In this document: piece after piece, positions 34,933 to 42,713 of the stretch
Layout of the letters: every line of letters begins with the position of its first letter
Position numbering within the stretch: the first letter of the stretch is position 1
Assembly: GCF_029510815.1 (NCBI RefSeq)
Contig: NZ_CP120360.1
Span: 3,100,001 to 3,164,000, forward strand
Direction of reading: 5' to 3'
From: Janibacter sp. DB-40
GTDB taxonomy: Bacteria; Actinomycetota; Actinomycetes; Actinomycetales; Dermatophilaceae
Length of the DNA stretch: 64,000 bases
Translations under genes and position numbers: made by a program
Notes under the pieces: model-generated
Told to the model about the DNA's origin: nothing
Seen by the model: only the letters and a program-made list of their open reading frames with translations
The model's database searches: none

Positions 34933-35733
34933 TCACGACCCGTAGACGGACTGGATGCCCTGCCGGTCCCAGTCGGTCATGGTCAGGCTGCCGTCGGTGC
35001 CGTTGCACTGCGGGTAGTGCATGATCGACGACGAGTCGTAGGGGGTCAGCGGACGCCAGCTGTTGTCCTCGAAGCAGGTGCCGGCCTCGGGGCGCGTGTG
35101 CTCGTGGCGGAAGCCGAGGGTGTGGCCGAGCTCGTGGGCCATGATGTTGGACGGCTCCCAGCCGGAGGTGAAGATCTGGCTGGTGTTGACCAGGACGTTC
35201 ATGTACCGGTCGGAGGAGCTGGGGAAGAAGGCGCGCGCGATGTAGTTGGCCTGCTTGACCGGCTCGACGGAGAAGACGACGTCGCGGTTGCGCGTGGTGC
35301 AGTTGCTGTCCTCGGCTGCGACGTGGACGAAGTCGACACCGGAGCTGGCCGACTCCCACTGGGCCGCACCGGACGCCATCGCGGCGGCGACCGCGTCGTG
35401 GTCCCCGCGGAACTTGGTGCTCACGCAGTAGGTGAGGTCCCGGGCCTGGCCGGCGCTCCACACGTCGTCCTGGCCGTAGACCTGGTTGACGACGAGGTTG
35501 GTGCTGTTGTCCTGCCCCGTCATCGCGTCGTAGAAGTCACGCAGACCGGCCTGCGTGCTCACCGGGATGTCACCGTCGACGATGTACTGCCGGTCGGCGT
35601 CCTGGTAGGTGTCGGCGCGGAACTCCTGGTACGAGGGCGGGTCGACGTCCTCGGCCTGGACGGCCGTCGCCGCCCCCATCGAGACGGACGCCGCGATCGC
35701 GAGGATGCCGGCAGCGCGGGTGGTGCGCTTCAT
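34933..35733 (-). CDS. Secreted zinc metalloprotease (M57/HExxH metzincin type)
   Basis: A 266-residue exported protease. N-terminal signal peptide MKRTTRAAGILAIAASVSMG with likely cleavage after AVQA. The zinc site MAHELGHTLGFRHEHTRP (HExxHxxGxxH) and the Met-turn SSIMHYPQCNG identify a metzincin; the fit is to the M57 dual-action HEIGH group. Cysteines in LTYCVST, DSNCTTR, GTCFED and PQCNG may form disulfides. Gene stands alone behind its own promoter and ahead of a strong terminator. Confidence 0.9.
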   Translation of the reverse strand: MKRTTRAAGILAIAASVSMGAATAVQAEDVDPPSYQEFRADTYQDADRQYIVDGDIPVSTQAGLRDFYDAMTGQDNSTNLVVNQVYGQDDVWSAGQARDLTYCVSTKFRGDHDAVAAAMASGAAQWESASSGVDFVHVAAEDSNCTTRNRDVVFSVEPVKQANYIARAFFPSSSDRYMNVLVNTSQIFTSGWEPSNIMAHELGHTLGFRHEHTRPEAGTCFEDNSWRPLTPYDSSSIMHYPQCNGTDGSLTMTDWDRQGIQSVYGS

Positions 35734-35913
35734 GTGGTTGTCCCTTCCCTGTGGCGAAGGGGGGAGTGCGGTCGCCTCCCCCGTGGCCCGACGGTAGGGC
35801 GCGCAGCACCCTCGAAACTGCCAGCCGCGAGTACGGGAAGGACCACGGCTCCTCACGATTTGGTCAGGAGGTCCGTCGGTGACCGCGCCGATCCAACGGA
35901 CGTCCTGCGTCGA

Positions 35914-36918
35914 TCAGGCGCTCCGCCCGGCGACCTCGGCGAGGATCTGCAGGGTGCGCACCCGCTGGTCGAGACCCGGCGCGGGGTTGGTGACCATGAG
36001 CTCGTCGGCATCGGCGAGCGCCGCGAAGTCCGCGAGCCCGGTCGCCACCTCGTCGGGGTCACCGGCGACGGTGTGGGTGAGCATGTGCTTGGCCTGCTCC
36101 CCGACCTGGGTGTCGAGCAGCGCGACGACCATGTCGTCGTCGATGCGTCCGGAGCCGACCCGGCCGGCGAGCATGCGCACCCGGGCGTGCAGGACCTTCT
36201 CCTGCGCCGCCTGCGCCGTCGCGGTGTCGTCGGCGGCGATGACGTTCAGTGCCGCGATGACGTGCGGCTCGGCGAGCTGCTCGCTCGGGGTGAACTTCGC
36301 GCGGTAGGTGCGCACGGCCTGCTCGAGCGCGTCGGGGGCGAAGTGGCTGGCGAACGCGTACGGCAGCCCGTAGGCGGCGGCGAGCTGGGCGCCGAAGAGC
36401 GAGGAGCCCAGGATGTACAGCGGCACGTTCGTCCCGCGTCCCGGGTAGGCGTGGATGCCCTCGATCCGGGTCTCGCCGGAGAGGTAGCCCTGCAGCTCGC
36501 GCACGTCGTGGGGGAATGCCTCCGCGGCCCGCGGGTCGGTGCGCAGGGCGCGCATGGTCGCACCGTCGGTGCCGGGCGCCCGGCCGAGGCCCAGGTCGAT
36601 CCGTCCCGGGTGCAGCTCCGCGAGGGTGCCGAACTGCTCGGCGATGACCAGCGGCGAGTGGTTGGGCAGCATGACGCCACCGGAGCCGACGCGGATGCGC
36701 TCGGTGCGGGCCGCGATGTGCGCGATGAGCACCGAGGTCGCGGCGGAGGCGATCCGCGGCATGTTGTGGTGCTCGGCGAACCACAGTCGCTCGAAGGCAC
36801 CCAGCTCGTCGGCGGTCCGGGCCAGGGTCACGGTCTGGTCCAGCGCCTCGGCGACCGGCTGGTCCCGGGCGACGGTGGCCAGGTCGAGGAGGGACAGAGG
36901 AGGGAGCGCGGCACTCAT
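35914..36918 (-). CDS. LLM class flavin-dependent oxidoreductase
   Basis: A 334-residue luciferase-like monooxygenase of the MsnO8/YhbW group. Seen: [19 protein letters not shown] at the start, [60 protein letters not shown] and [17 protein letters not shown]. It uses reduced FMN or F420 supplied from elsewhere; no reductase gene is adjacent. Divergent from the SprT-like gene. Confidence 0.92.
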   Translation of the reverse strand: MSAALPPLSLLDLATVARDQPVAEALDQTVTLARTADELGAFERLWFAEHHNMPRIASAATSVLIAHIAARTERIRVGSGGVMLPNHSPLVIAEQFGTLAELHPGRIDLGLGRAPGTDGATMRALRTDPRAAEAFPHDVRELQGYLSGETRIEGIHAYPGRGTNVPLYILGSSLFGAQLAAAYGLPYAFASHFAPDALEQAVRTYRAKFTPSEQLAEPHVIAALNVIAADDTATAQAAQEKVLHARVRMLAGRVGSGRIDDDMVVALLDTQVGEQAKHMLTHTVAGDPDEVATGLADFAALADADELMVTNPAPGLDQRVRTLQILAEVAGRSA

Positions 36919-37003
36919 GCCGCCATCGTCTCACCGGCCCCTCGCGGGCCGTGGCGAAGGGGGTGGGTCCGGGTTGTCAGGGGCGGCACCTAATCTCTGG
37001 CGC

Positions 37004-37510
37004 ATGGAGATCGGGGACGCACGAGTGCTGGCACGGGAGCTGATGGACGAGCACGGCCTCGAGGACTGGACGCTGGTCCTCGACCGCGCCAAGCGACGGG
37101 CGGGGGTGTGCCGCTACTCCGACCGGGCGATCGGCCTGAGCCGGCACCTGACCCGCCTGCACACCCTCGACCAGGTCCGCGACACCGTCCTGCACGAGAT
37201 CGCGCACGCGCTCGCCGGGCCCGCAGCGGCCCACGGGCCCCGGTGGCGCAGGACCGCGATCGCCGTCGGCGCGAGCCCGCAGCGGTGCCTTCCCGACGAC
37301 GCGGCCAGGATCCCCGGAAGCTGGCTCGGCACCTGCCCGCGGGGGCACACCGTCGACCGGCACCGACGCCCCTCACGGGTGCTGTCCTGCCGTCGCTGCT
37401 GCCCCGGGTTCAGTCCCGACTCGATCTTCGAGTGGACCCACCACGGGGTGCCGACCGACCCCGGTCCGGGTTACCGTCGCGAGCTCGCCGGCATCCTCGC
37501 GCGCCGCTGA
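37004..37510 (+). CDS. SprT-like zinc metalloprotein
   Basis: A 168-residue protein with a SprT/WSS1-like zincin motif DTVLHEIAHALAGPAAAHGP (HExxH plus downstream His) and a C-terminal zinc ribbon built from LGTCPRGHTVDRHRR and VLSCRRCCPG. The early segment CRYSDRAIGLSRHLTRLH fits the family. In other organisms SprT-like proteases act on DNA-protein crosslinks, but the bacterial proteins are uncharacterised. Confidence 0.88.
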   Translation: MEIGDARVLARELMDEHGLEDWTLVLDRAKRRAGVCRYSDRAIGLSRHLTRLHTLDQVRDTVLHEIAHALAGPAAAHGPRWRRTAIAVGASPQRCLPDDAARIPGSWLGTCPRGHTVDRHRRPSRVLSCRRCCPGFSPDSIFEWTHHGVPTDPGPGYRRELAGILARR

Positions 37511-37558
37511 TCCCCGGGTCGGGGATGAATTCCGGCGGCGGCATGGTTGGCTGTGGGT

Positions 37559-37840
37559 GTGAATGTTCGCGAGATCCTGCCCCCCGGCGTCGACCTGCCC
37601 TCCGAGGGCACGGTGACGATGTTCTCCACGACCTGGTGCGGCTACTGCCGTCGGCTGAAGTCGCAGCTGGATCGTGAGGGCATCGGCTACACCGAGATCA
37701 ACATCGAGAACACCCCCGGCACCGCCGAGCTCGTCGAGGTGGTCAACGGCGGCAACCAGACCGTGCCGACGCTGCTCTTCCCTGACGGCTCGTCGGCCAC
37801 GAACCCGTCGCTGGCCGACGTGCGCAAGCAGCTGGGTTAA
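37559..37840 (+). CDS. Mycoredoxin (glutaredoxin-like, CGYC)
   Basis: A thioredoxin-fold protein of about 93 residues with active site TTWCGYCRRLKSQLD, identical in the CGYC motif to mycoredoxin-1, which reduces mycothiol mixed disulfides in actinobacteria. NGGNQTVPTLLFPDGS gives the cis-proline and glutathione/mycothiol binding part. GTG 37559 chosen; GTG 37553 or TTG 37547 are alternatives, and none has a strong ribosome site. The next gene begins 3 bases downstream. Confidence 0.9.
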   Translation: MNVREILPPGVDLPSEGTVTMFSTTWCGYCRRLKSQLDREGIGYTEINIENTPGTAELVEVVNGGNQTVPTLLFPDGSSATNPSLADVRKQLG

Positions 37841-37842
37841 CC

Positions 37843-38622
37843 ATGGCCAAGCTCTCCCAACCGACCAGGGCGGCGATCGGGACCAGCCTCGCCGGTGGTG
37901 CCCTGTCGGCCCTGTCCAACGCACCGCTGCAGTTCGGACACCTCTTCCGGGGGCGCTTCCCGACCGTGGCGGTGACGGGGATGACCGGTGTCGGCAAGAC
38001 CCGTCTGGCCGACCGCCTCGCCCGGCGCGCCTCCGTCGAGGCCGCCCTCGACGACGGCTCCGCGACGATGGAGCGCCGCACCCGCAAGACCGCCAAGGGC
38101 CGCGGCTTCCGCTTCCGCGTCGTCCCCGGCGACAACGCCGCGACGCGGCTGTCCGCGCTCGACGAGGTCTTCCACGACGACCCGGTCGACGGCGTCCTGC
38201 ACGTCGTCGCCAACGGCCACGCCACCCCGCGCGGGACCATGCCGGCCGACGCGACGCGCGAGGACCTGCTGGCGGCCGAGCTCGAGGACTTCGCGATCAC
38301 CTCGCACCGGGTCGCCTCGATGGCCGTGCGCCGGGACAGGCCGATCTGGCTGATCATCGTCGTGACGAAGTCCGATCTCTTCGCCGACGACGTGGACGCC
38401 GCCGTCCGGTACTACTCCCCCGGCAGCGGCACCCCCTTCGGCGCCAAGGTCGACGAGCTGCGCTCGCTCGCCGGCGGTGCCCGCCTCTCCGTCGACGTCG
38501 TGCCGATGTTCACCGAGGCCGAGGCCACCACCGGCAAGGAGAAGAAGCAGGCCGACCGCGGCTCCGCGCAGCTGATCAGCCGCCTCGAGGCGCGGATGGC
38601 CCAGCTCAGCGGCCACGTCTGA
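37843..38622 (+). CDS. P-loop GTPase-like protein
   Basis: A 259-residue protein with a P-loop VAVTGMTGVGKTRLADRL (GxxGxGKT, near residue 45) and a G4-like IIVVTKSDLFADDV, consistent with a small GTPase-related NTPase. The segment VDGVLHVVANGHATPRGT replaces a clear G3 DxxG. An Ala/Gly-rich N-terminus precedes the domain without a signal peptide. It probably shares a transcript with mycoredoxin. I do not recognise a named family. Confidence 0.7.
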   Translation: MAKLSQPTRAAIGTSLAGGALSALSNAPLQFGHLFRGRFPTVAVTGMTGVGKTRLADRLARRASVEAALDDGSATMERRTRKTAKGRGFRFRVVPGDNAATRLSALDEVFHDDPVDGVLHVVANGHATPRGTMPADATREDLLAAELEDFAITSHRVASMAVRRDRPIWLIIVVTKSDLFADDVDAAVRYYSPGSGTPFGAKVDELRSLAGGARLSVDVVPMFTEAEATTGKEKKQADRGSAQLISRLEARMAQLSGHV

Positions 38623-38712
38623 GTCAGCAGGAGCTGTGGCCCACGGTCAGCGCTGCGGATACGGTGGCGCCGTGCCCGACCTGCTGCTGATGATCGCCCT
38701 GGAGTACACCGC

Positions 38713-39603
38713 ATGAGGCCCCGACGTCGCGCTGTCCTTGGTGCCGGTGGCGCCGCTGTCGTGGCGCTGCTGTCCGGCTGCTCCTCGACGTCGCGGACCG
38801 AGGCACCCCAGCCCACAGGCAACGGCTCGCCCAGCCCGGGGACAGAGGGTTCGACTGAGCGACACCCGCCCATGATCCACATCCATGGAGTCGCTCGTCA
38901 CCCGCGCACCGGTGATCTGCTGCTGGCAACACACCAGGGCTTGTTCCAGCAGGTCGACGGCGACCTCGTCCGCAATGGTCCCGCCATCGATCTGATGGGC
39001 TTCGCCATCGACGGCGATGGCACTCTCTACGCCTCCGGGCACCCCGCACCGGGCACCGATCTCCCTCAGCCGGTGGGTCTCATCACCTCACAGGACACGG
39101 GTGGCAACTGGCAGATCGCGTCACGAGGAGGACAATCGGACTTCCACGCTCTGAGCGCCGGACCGACTGGCGTCCTCGGCTTCGACGGGACGCTTCGCCA
39201 CACCCGGGACACCAAGACCTGGACCACACGGGACATCCCTTCGCCCCCACGGGTACTGGCTGCCTCTCCGAGGTCCGGGAGGGTACTGGCCACCACCGAG
39301 GCCGGCCTGCTCATCAGCCAGGACGATGGCGCCACGTGGGCCTCCCTCGCCCCACCGGAGACCGCCGTTCTCGCCGCGTGGGCCGACGAGGACACCATCG
39401 TGGTCTCCTCGCCCGCAGGACGGATCGCCACCAGTGACGACGCCGGCCGCACCTGGCGTCGTCACCCGAAGAGCATCGGGGCGGCCGAGGCGCTGTGGGC
39501 GGGCCGCACTGCTGAGGGGCAGCTGGAGATCATCGCGTCCGTCGAAGGACGCGTGATCAGCACGACGGACGCAGGAACAACGACCCGGGTGCTGATTCAG
39601 TGA
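38713..39603 (+). CDS. F510_1955-type BNR-repeat lipoprotein
   Basis: A 296-residue exported lipoprotein. The N-terminus MRPRRRAVLGAGGAAVVALL has twin arginines and runs into lipobox LLSGC (Cys 23), so Tat-dependent export and lipidation are likely. The body has beta-propeller/BNR-like repeats: HGVARHPRTGDLLLATHQGL, SQDTGGNWQI, SQDDGATWAS and TSDDAGRTWRRH. Named F510_1955 glycosylhydrolase-like in annotation pipelines; no glycosidase activity can be inferred. It marks the left end of the copper-associated, lower-GC region. Confidence 0.82.
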   Translation: MRPRRRAVLGAGGAAVVALLSGCSSTSRTEAPQPTGNGSPSPGTEGSTERHPPMIHIHGVARHPRTGDLLLATHQGLFQQVDGDLVRNGPAIDLMGFAIDGDGTLYASGHPAPGTDLPQPVGLITSQDTGGNWQIASRGGQSDFHALSAGPTGVLGFDGTLRHTRDTKTWTTRDIPSPPRVLAASPRSGRVLATTEAGLLISQDDGATWASLAPPETAVLAAWADEDTIVVSSPAGRIATSDDAGRTWRRHPKSIGAAEALWAGRTAEGQLEIIASVEGRVISTTDAGTTTRVLIQ

Positions 39604-39632
39604 CTCGTGGGCTCTGAGCCCTCGGCGCAGCT

Positions 39633-39670
39633 GCCGCCCTCGCCCGGGTAGGTGGCGGGCCGAGGGCGGC
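39633..39670. terminator. Convergent terminator hairpin
   Basis: 10-base-pair stem GCCGCCCTCG (39633-39642) / CGAGGGCGGC (39661-39670), extendable inward by CCCG/CGGG with one bulged base. It lies between the lipoprotein gene (+) and the csp gene (-). Confidence 0.7.
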
Positions 39671-39683
39671 AACGCTCGGCGGG

Positions 39684-40091
39684 TCAGGCCAGCGAACTGA
39701 TCAGGTCACGGCAGGCCCGCTCACAACGCCGGCACGCCTCGGCACAGATGCGGCAGTGCTCATGCATCGAGGCGTGCTCATCGCAGTTGTCAGCGCACGA
39801 CTTGCAGACCGTCGCACACGCTTCGAGGAGGGCGCGCGTCACGTTGGCGTCATAGCCCGTGTGGCGCGAGAGCGCGGAGCCGGTCGTCGTGCAGATGTCC
39901 GCGCAGTCCAAGTTGGTGCGGATGCACTTGGTGAGGTCAGCGACCATGTCCTCACTCAGGCAGGCGTCAGCACAGGCGGTGCAGGTCTGGGCACATTCGA
40001 AACAGGCCTGAATGCATTCGGTCAGCTTGGCTCGGTCGATGCCACCCAGATCCTTCGGGTAGGCCTCGAGCATCTGCTCCACGGTGTGCAT
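39684..40091 (-). CDS. csp: Cytosolic four-helix-bundle copper storage protein (Csp)
   Basis: A 135-residue protein of the Csp/DUF326 family that binds many Cu(I) ions inside a four-helix bundle. I count 18 cysteines, placed in CxxxC and CxxC spacings along the helices (ECIQACFECAQTCTACADAC, KCIRTNLDCADIC, CATVCKSCADNCDEH, HCRICAEACRRCERAC). There is no signal peptide, so it is of the cytosolic Csp3-like type. ATG 40091 has AGGAGTAGTGCC upstream. It is divergent from the YdhK lipoprotein gene and next to the complex-I-like operon. Confidence 0.93.
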   Translation of the reverse strand: MHTVEQMLEAYPKDLGGIDRAKLTECIQACFECAQTCTACADACLSEDMVADLTKCIRTNLDCADICTTTGSALSRHTGYDANVTRALLEACATVCKSCADNCDEHASMHEHCRICAEACRRCERACRDLISSLA

Positions 40092-40347
40092 GGCACTACT
40101 CCTTCCATCCGTTGGAACGACGCGGCAACGATCCTGCAGGCGCGTCGACGAGTGCTTGGACTACCCCGGCGAGGTAATCGGAAACTGAATGACCGCGGAC
40201 GGGGGCCGTCTACCCCAGCGACAGCTCGCGACACCGTCGTTCATGCGAGGACACGCTCGCGGCTCATCCGGACTCATCCGGTGAAGCGCACATACTGTGG
40301 GGGGTACGGGTAGAGAGTCCAGCGGAGAAGCATGAGAAGGAGACGGC
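40092..40347. promoter_or_regulatory. Divergent control region csp / ydhK
   Basis: 256 bases between the csp and ydhK starts with no gene of their own. The stretch ACTGTGGGGGGTACGGGTAG (40293-40312) has the G-tract plus flanking TAC/TA look of a CsoR-type copper repressor site, though a clean palindrome is not present. No regulator gene is encoded in the neighbourhood, so control would be from elsewhere. Confidence 0.35.
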
Positions 40348-40947
40348 ATGGCGACGACCCCTCGCAGGGTTCAGGCAGCGACGACCGCCGCGGCGGTCAT
40401 TGCGCTGCTTGCAGGATGCGGCGGCGCGGCAGAGGAGGAGGCAACGCAGTCACCTCACTCGTCGATGACGTCCGGCTCGTCCGAATCGGAGCACGGGTCC
40501 GGCGAGGAGATGACCGATCACCAGCCGGATGGTGGACCTCCCCCACAGGGAGCCGAAAGGGCGAGCTCGCCGACGTATCCCGTGGGTACGAGGGTGACGC
40601 TGACCGCTGATCACCTGTCAGGGATGAAGGGAGCGGAGGCGAGCATCTCCGGTGCCTTCGACACGACGGCCTACTCCGTCAGCTACACCCCCACAAATGG
40701 CGGTGAGCGGGTCACCGACCACAAGTGGGTCGTTCACGAGGAGCTGGAGGATCCCGGCAAGGCGCCCCTCGCGGCCGGCACCGAGATCGATCTGGATGCA
40801 GACCACATGACCGGTATGGACGGCGCCGAGGCCACGATCGACCGCTCGACCGACGAGACGGTATACATGGTCGACCTCACGATCGACGGCGAGACGATGA
40901 CCAACCACAAGTGGTTCGTCGAGAGCGAGATCCAACCGAGGAACTGA
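40348..40947 (+). CDS. YdhK/DUF1541 family lipoprotein
   Basis: A 199-residue lipoprotein: signal segment ending ALLAGC (lipidated Cys 24), a Ser/Glu/His-rich linker (SSESEHGSGEEMTDHQPDGG) and two tandem DUF1541 repeats. Each repeat has a core of the form L.ADH(L/M).GM.GAEA.I and ends with TDHKWVVHEE or TNHKWFVESE, rich in His, Met and acids, suggestive of metal binding outside the membrane. AAGGAG lies 7 bases before the ATG. The family often travels with copper resistance genes. Confidence 0.9.
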   Translation: MATTPRRVQAATTAAAVIALLAGCGGAAEEEATQSPHSSMTSGSSESEHGSGEEMTDHQPDGGPPPQGAERASSPTYPVGTRVTLTADHLSGMKGAEASISGAFDTTAYSVSYTPTNGGERVTDHKWVVHEELEDPGKAPLAAGTEIDLDADHMTGMDGAEATIDRSTDETVYMVDLTIDGETMTNHKWFVESEIQPRN

Positions 40948-41070
40948 CGGACCGGGTGGGCCGCGCGCCACCCGCCGGGGCGGTGCAGAGCGCAGGTCGT
41001 GGCGCAGGACGCCTTGTAGGGTCGAGCCGATCTGCCACCTCAGGAGAGTTTGCCGACGGAGCGAGAAGGG

Positions 41071-41421
41071 ATGATCGCCGTGCACGGAATCGTGGCCATG
41101 GCGCTGGTGGCGACAATCGCAGTGGCGTTCCTCTATGTGCTCCACCGGGCTGTCGGCGTCCTGGCCGATCCGCTGGCCGTGCTCCCTGCACAGTCGGGCT
41201 GGTTGCCGCAGGAGCATGCTCTGTCGCGCTTTCATGCACGGTGGTATCCGGCCACGATCGTCTTTCTCGCCTTCGATGTCGAAATGCTCTTCATGTACCC
41301 GTGGGCAGTGGTCGTGGCCGAGAAGGGGATCTCGGCGGTCGTCGAGATGTTCCTGTTCCTGGGGGCGCTCCTCATCGCCGTGGTGTGGGCCTGGCGGGAG
41401 GGAGCCTTCCGATGGGTGTGA
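41071..41421 (+). CDS. nuoA: NuoA-like membrane subunit of a complex-I-derived operon
   Basis: A 116-residue, three-helix protein. The second helix block FLAFDVEMLFMYPWAVVV is the NuoA signature. In normal NuoA the loop before it carries a conserved YECG-type cysteine at the quinone site; here the loop reads SGWLPQEHALSRFHARWYPA with no cysteine. ATG 41071 has GGAG 9 bases upstream; a TTG at 41050 is an alternative. Its stop overlaps the start of the next gene. It is the first of eight co-directional genes. Confidence 0.85.
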   Translation: MIAVHGIVAMALVATIAVAFLYVLHRAVGVLADPLAVLPAQSGWLPQEHALSRFHARWYPATIVFLAFDVEMLFMYPWAVVVAEKGISAVVEMFLFLGALLIAVVWAWREGAFRWV

Positions 41422-42713
41422 CCCGGCTCCTCGCCCGCCTCGCGGTCCGCAGCGCCCGCGTCCTGGTCGTCGAGGCTCCGGGGCAGTGGCTGACGCGCGT
41501 CGAGCTCGAGCAACAGATGCTGCGCCGGGGCTGGGGCACGGCATGGACGCCGGCGGACGCTGACGTGCTGGCCGTGTGCGGCGCCCCGGGCCCTGAGCTC
41601 GCAGACCTCACGGAACGCCTGTGGGACCAGATGCCCGGCCCACGCGCGCGCGCCGACATCCCCTCGCCCAGCGCCGTCGACGGAGCCCTCGACGCCGCCG
41701 CGAGTCTCTTGCTCGACACCTCGTACCACCGGGCAGATGCCCGAGAGCGGGCGCAGAAGCCTCAGGTGACCGAGGACCACGAGGACATGGACCACGAGGA
41801 CATGGACCACGAGGACATGGACCACGAGGACATGGACCACGAGGACATGGACCACGAGGACATGGACCACGAGGACATGGACCACGAGGACATGGACCAC
41901 GAGGACATGGACCACGGCGACATGGACCACGGCGACATGGACCACGGCGACATGGACCACGGCGACATGGACCACGGCGACATGGACCACGGCGACATGG
42001 ACCACGGCGACATGGACCACGGCGACATGGACATGGCCCCCGAGGGGATTGCGTTGGCGGAGGGTGGCGAGGACCGCGACGGTCTCGAGATGGATGTCCT
42101 GCATCTGCCACTCGGTCCCGTCCTTCCGTTCTGGCCGGCCGGCCTGGTGTTGCTCTGCTCGCTGCAGGGCGACGTCGTGGTCGACGCCGAGGGGTCCGTC
42201 GTCGACGGGCCGGGTGAACTCCCGAGCGGCGGCGAGCCCGAAGCACCGCCTGCATCGGCCATGGCAGCGCGGTGCGACGGAGTCGTTGCGCTGCTGGCGC
42301 TCACCGGCGCGGGACGTGCGACCACGTGCGCTCGCAGCGCCAGGGATGCCCTGCTGCGTGATGACCGGCGCGCCGCTCGAGAGGCGATCGAGACGCTGCA
42401 CCGCACGGTGCGGACGTCATGGCTGCTGCGTTGGTCCCTGCGTGGGGTACTAACGCTCGATCAGTCCGACCTGGCACGCCACGGCCTACCGCAGGGCTGC
42501 GGAGGAGACGCCCACGACCGCCTGTCGTCCATGGTGGACAGGCTTCGGACCGAGATCGCGGACGCGGAAGCGGCCTCGGCCGCCAGCCACGCGGTGCCGT
42601 GGGAGAAGGTGCCGCAGCTGGTGGTCGGGTTGGAGCTGGCCACCGCGCGGCTGGCGGTGGCCAGTGTGGGGATGGAGCCGTTCCTGGTCGACCAGGGGGT
42701 GGGGCATGCCTGA
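41412..42713 (+). CDS. NuoB-like / His-rich repeat / NuoD-like fusion protein
   Basis: A 433-residue soluble protein. Residues 45-85 (ADADVLAVCGAPGPELADLT, ERLWDQMPGPRARADI) resemble the second half of NuoB, but the four cysteines that ligate cluster N2 are absent. Residues 122-205 are 17 tandem pentapeptides, DHED/MDHED then MDHGD. After residue 225, HLPLGPVLPFWPAGLVLLCS and LQGDVVVDAEG resemble the NuoD N-terminus, and the end LVVGLELATARLAVASVG resembles NuoD helices; no catalytic His-Gly motif remains. The repeats look like the copper-binding Met/His repeats of CopA/PcoA-type proteins. ATG 41412 overlaps nuoA, and the next start overlaps this gene's end. Confidence 0.75.
   Translation: MGVTRLLARLAVRSARVLVVEAPGQWLTRVELEQQMLRRGWGTAWTPADADVLAVCGAPGPELADLTERLWDQMPGPRARADIPSPSAVDGALDAAASLLLDTSYHRADARERAQKPQVTEDHEDMDHEDMDHEDMDHEDMDHEDMDHEDMDHEDMDHEDMDHEDMDHGDMDHGDMDHGDMDHGDMDHGDMDHGDMDHGDMDHGDMDMAPEGIALAEGGEDRDGLEMDVLHLPLGPVLPFWPAGLVLLCSLQGDVVVDAEGSVVDGPGELPSGGEPEAPPASAMAARCDGVVALLALTGAGRATTCARSARDALLRDDRRAAREAIETLHRTVRTSWLLRWSLRGVLTLDQSDLARHGLPQGCGGDAHDRLSSMVDRLRTEIADAEAASAASHAVPWEKVPQLVVGLELATARLAVASVGMEPFLVDQGVGHA
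41775..42026 (+). repeat. 17-unit 15-base tandem repeat encoding (M)DH(E/G)D
   Basis: The first unit lacks its Met; eight further identical units ATGGACCACGAGGAC follow, then eight identical units ATGGACCACGGCGAC. The sharp change from GAG (Glu) to GGC (Gly) between unit 9 and 10 and the perfect identity inside each block show two recent, separate expansions. Copy number should vary between strains by slippage, without frame loss because the unit is a multiple of three. Confidence 0.97.

Noticed and set aside
41232..42401. Long opposite-strand open frame with HVAVV/HVLVV repeats
   Set aside because: It is the complement of the MDHED/MDHGD tandem repeat; it has no ribosome site or family features, and the plus-strand frame is embedded in the nuo operon with overlapping starts.
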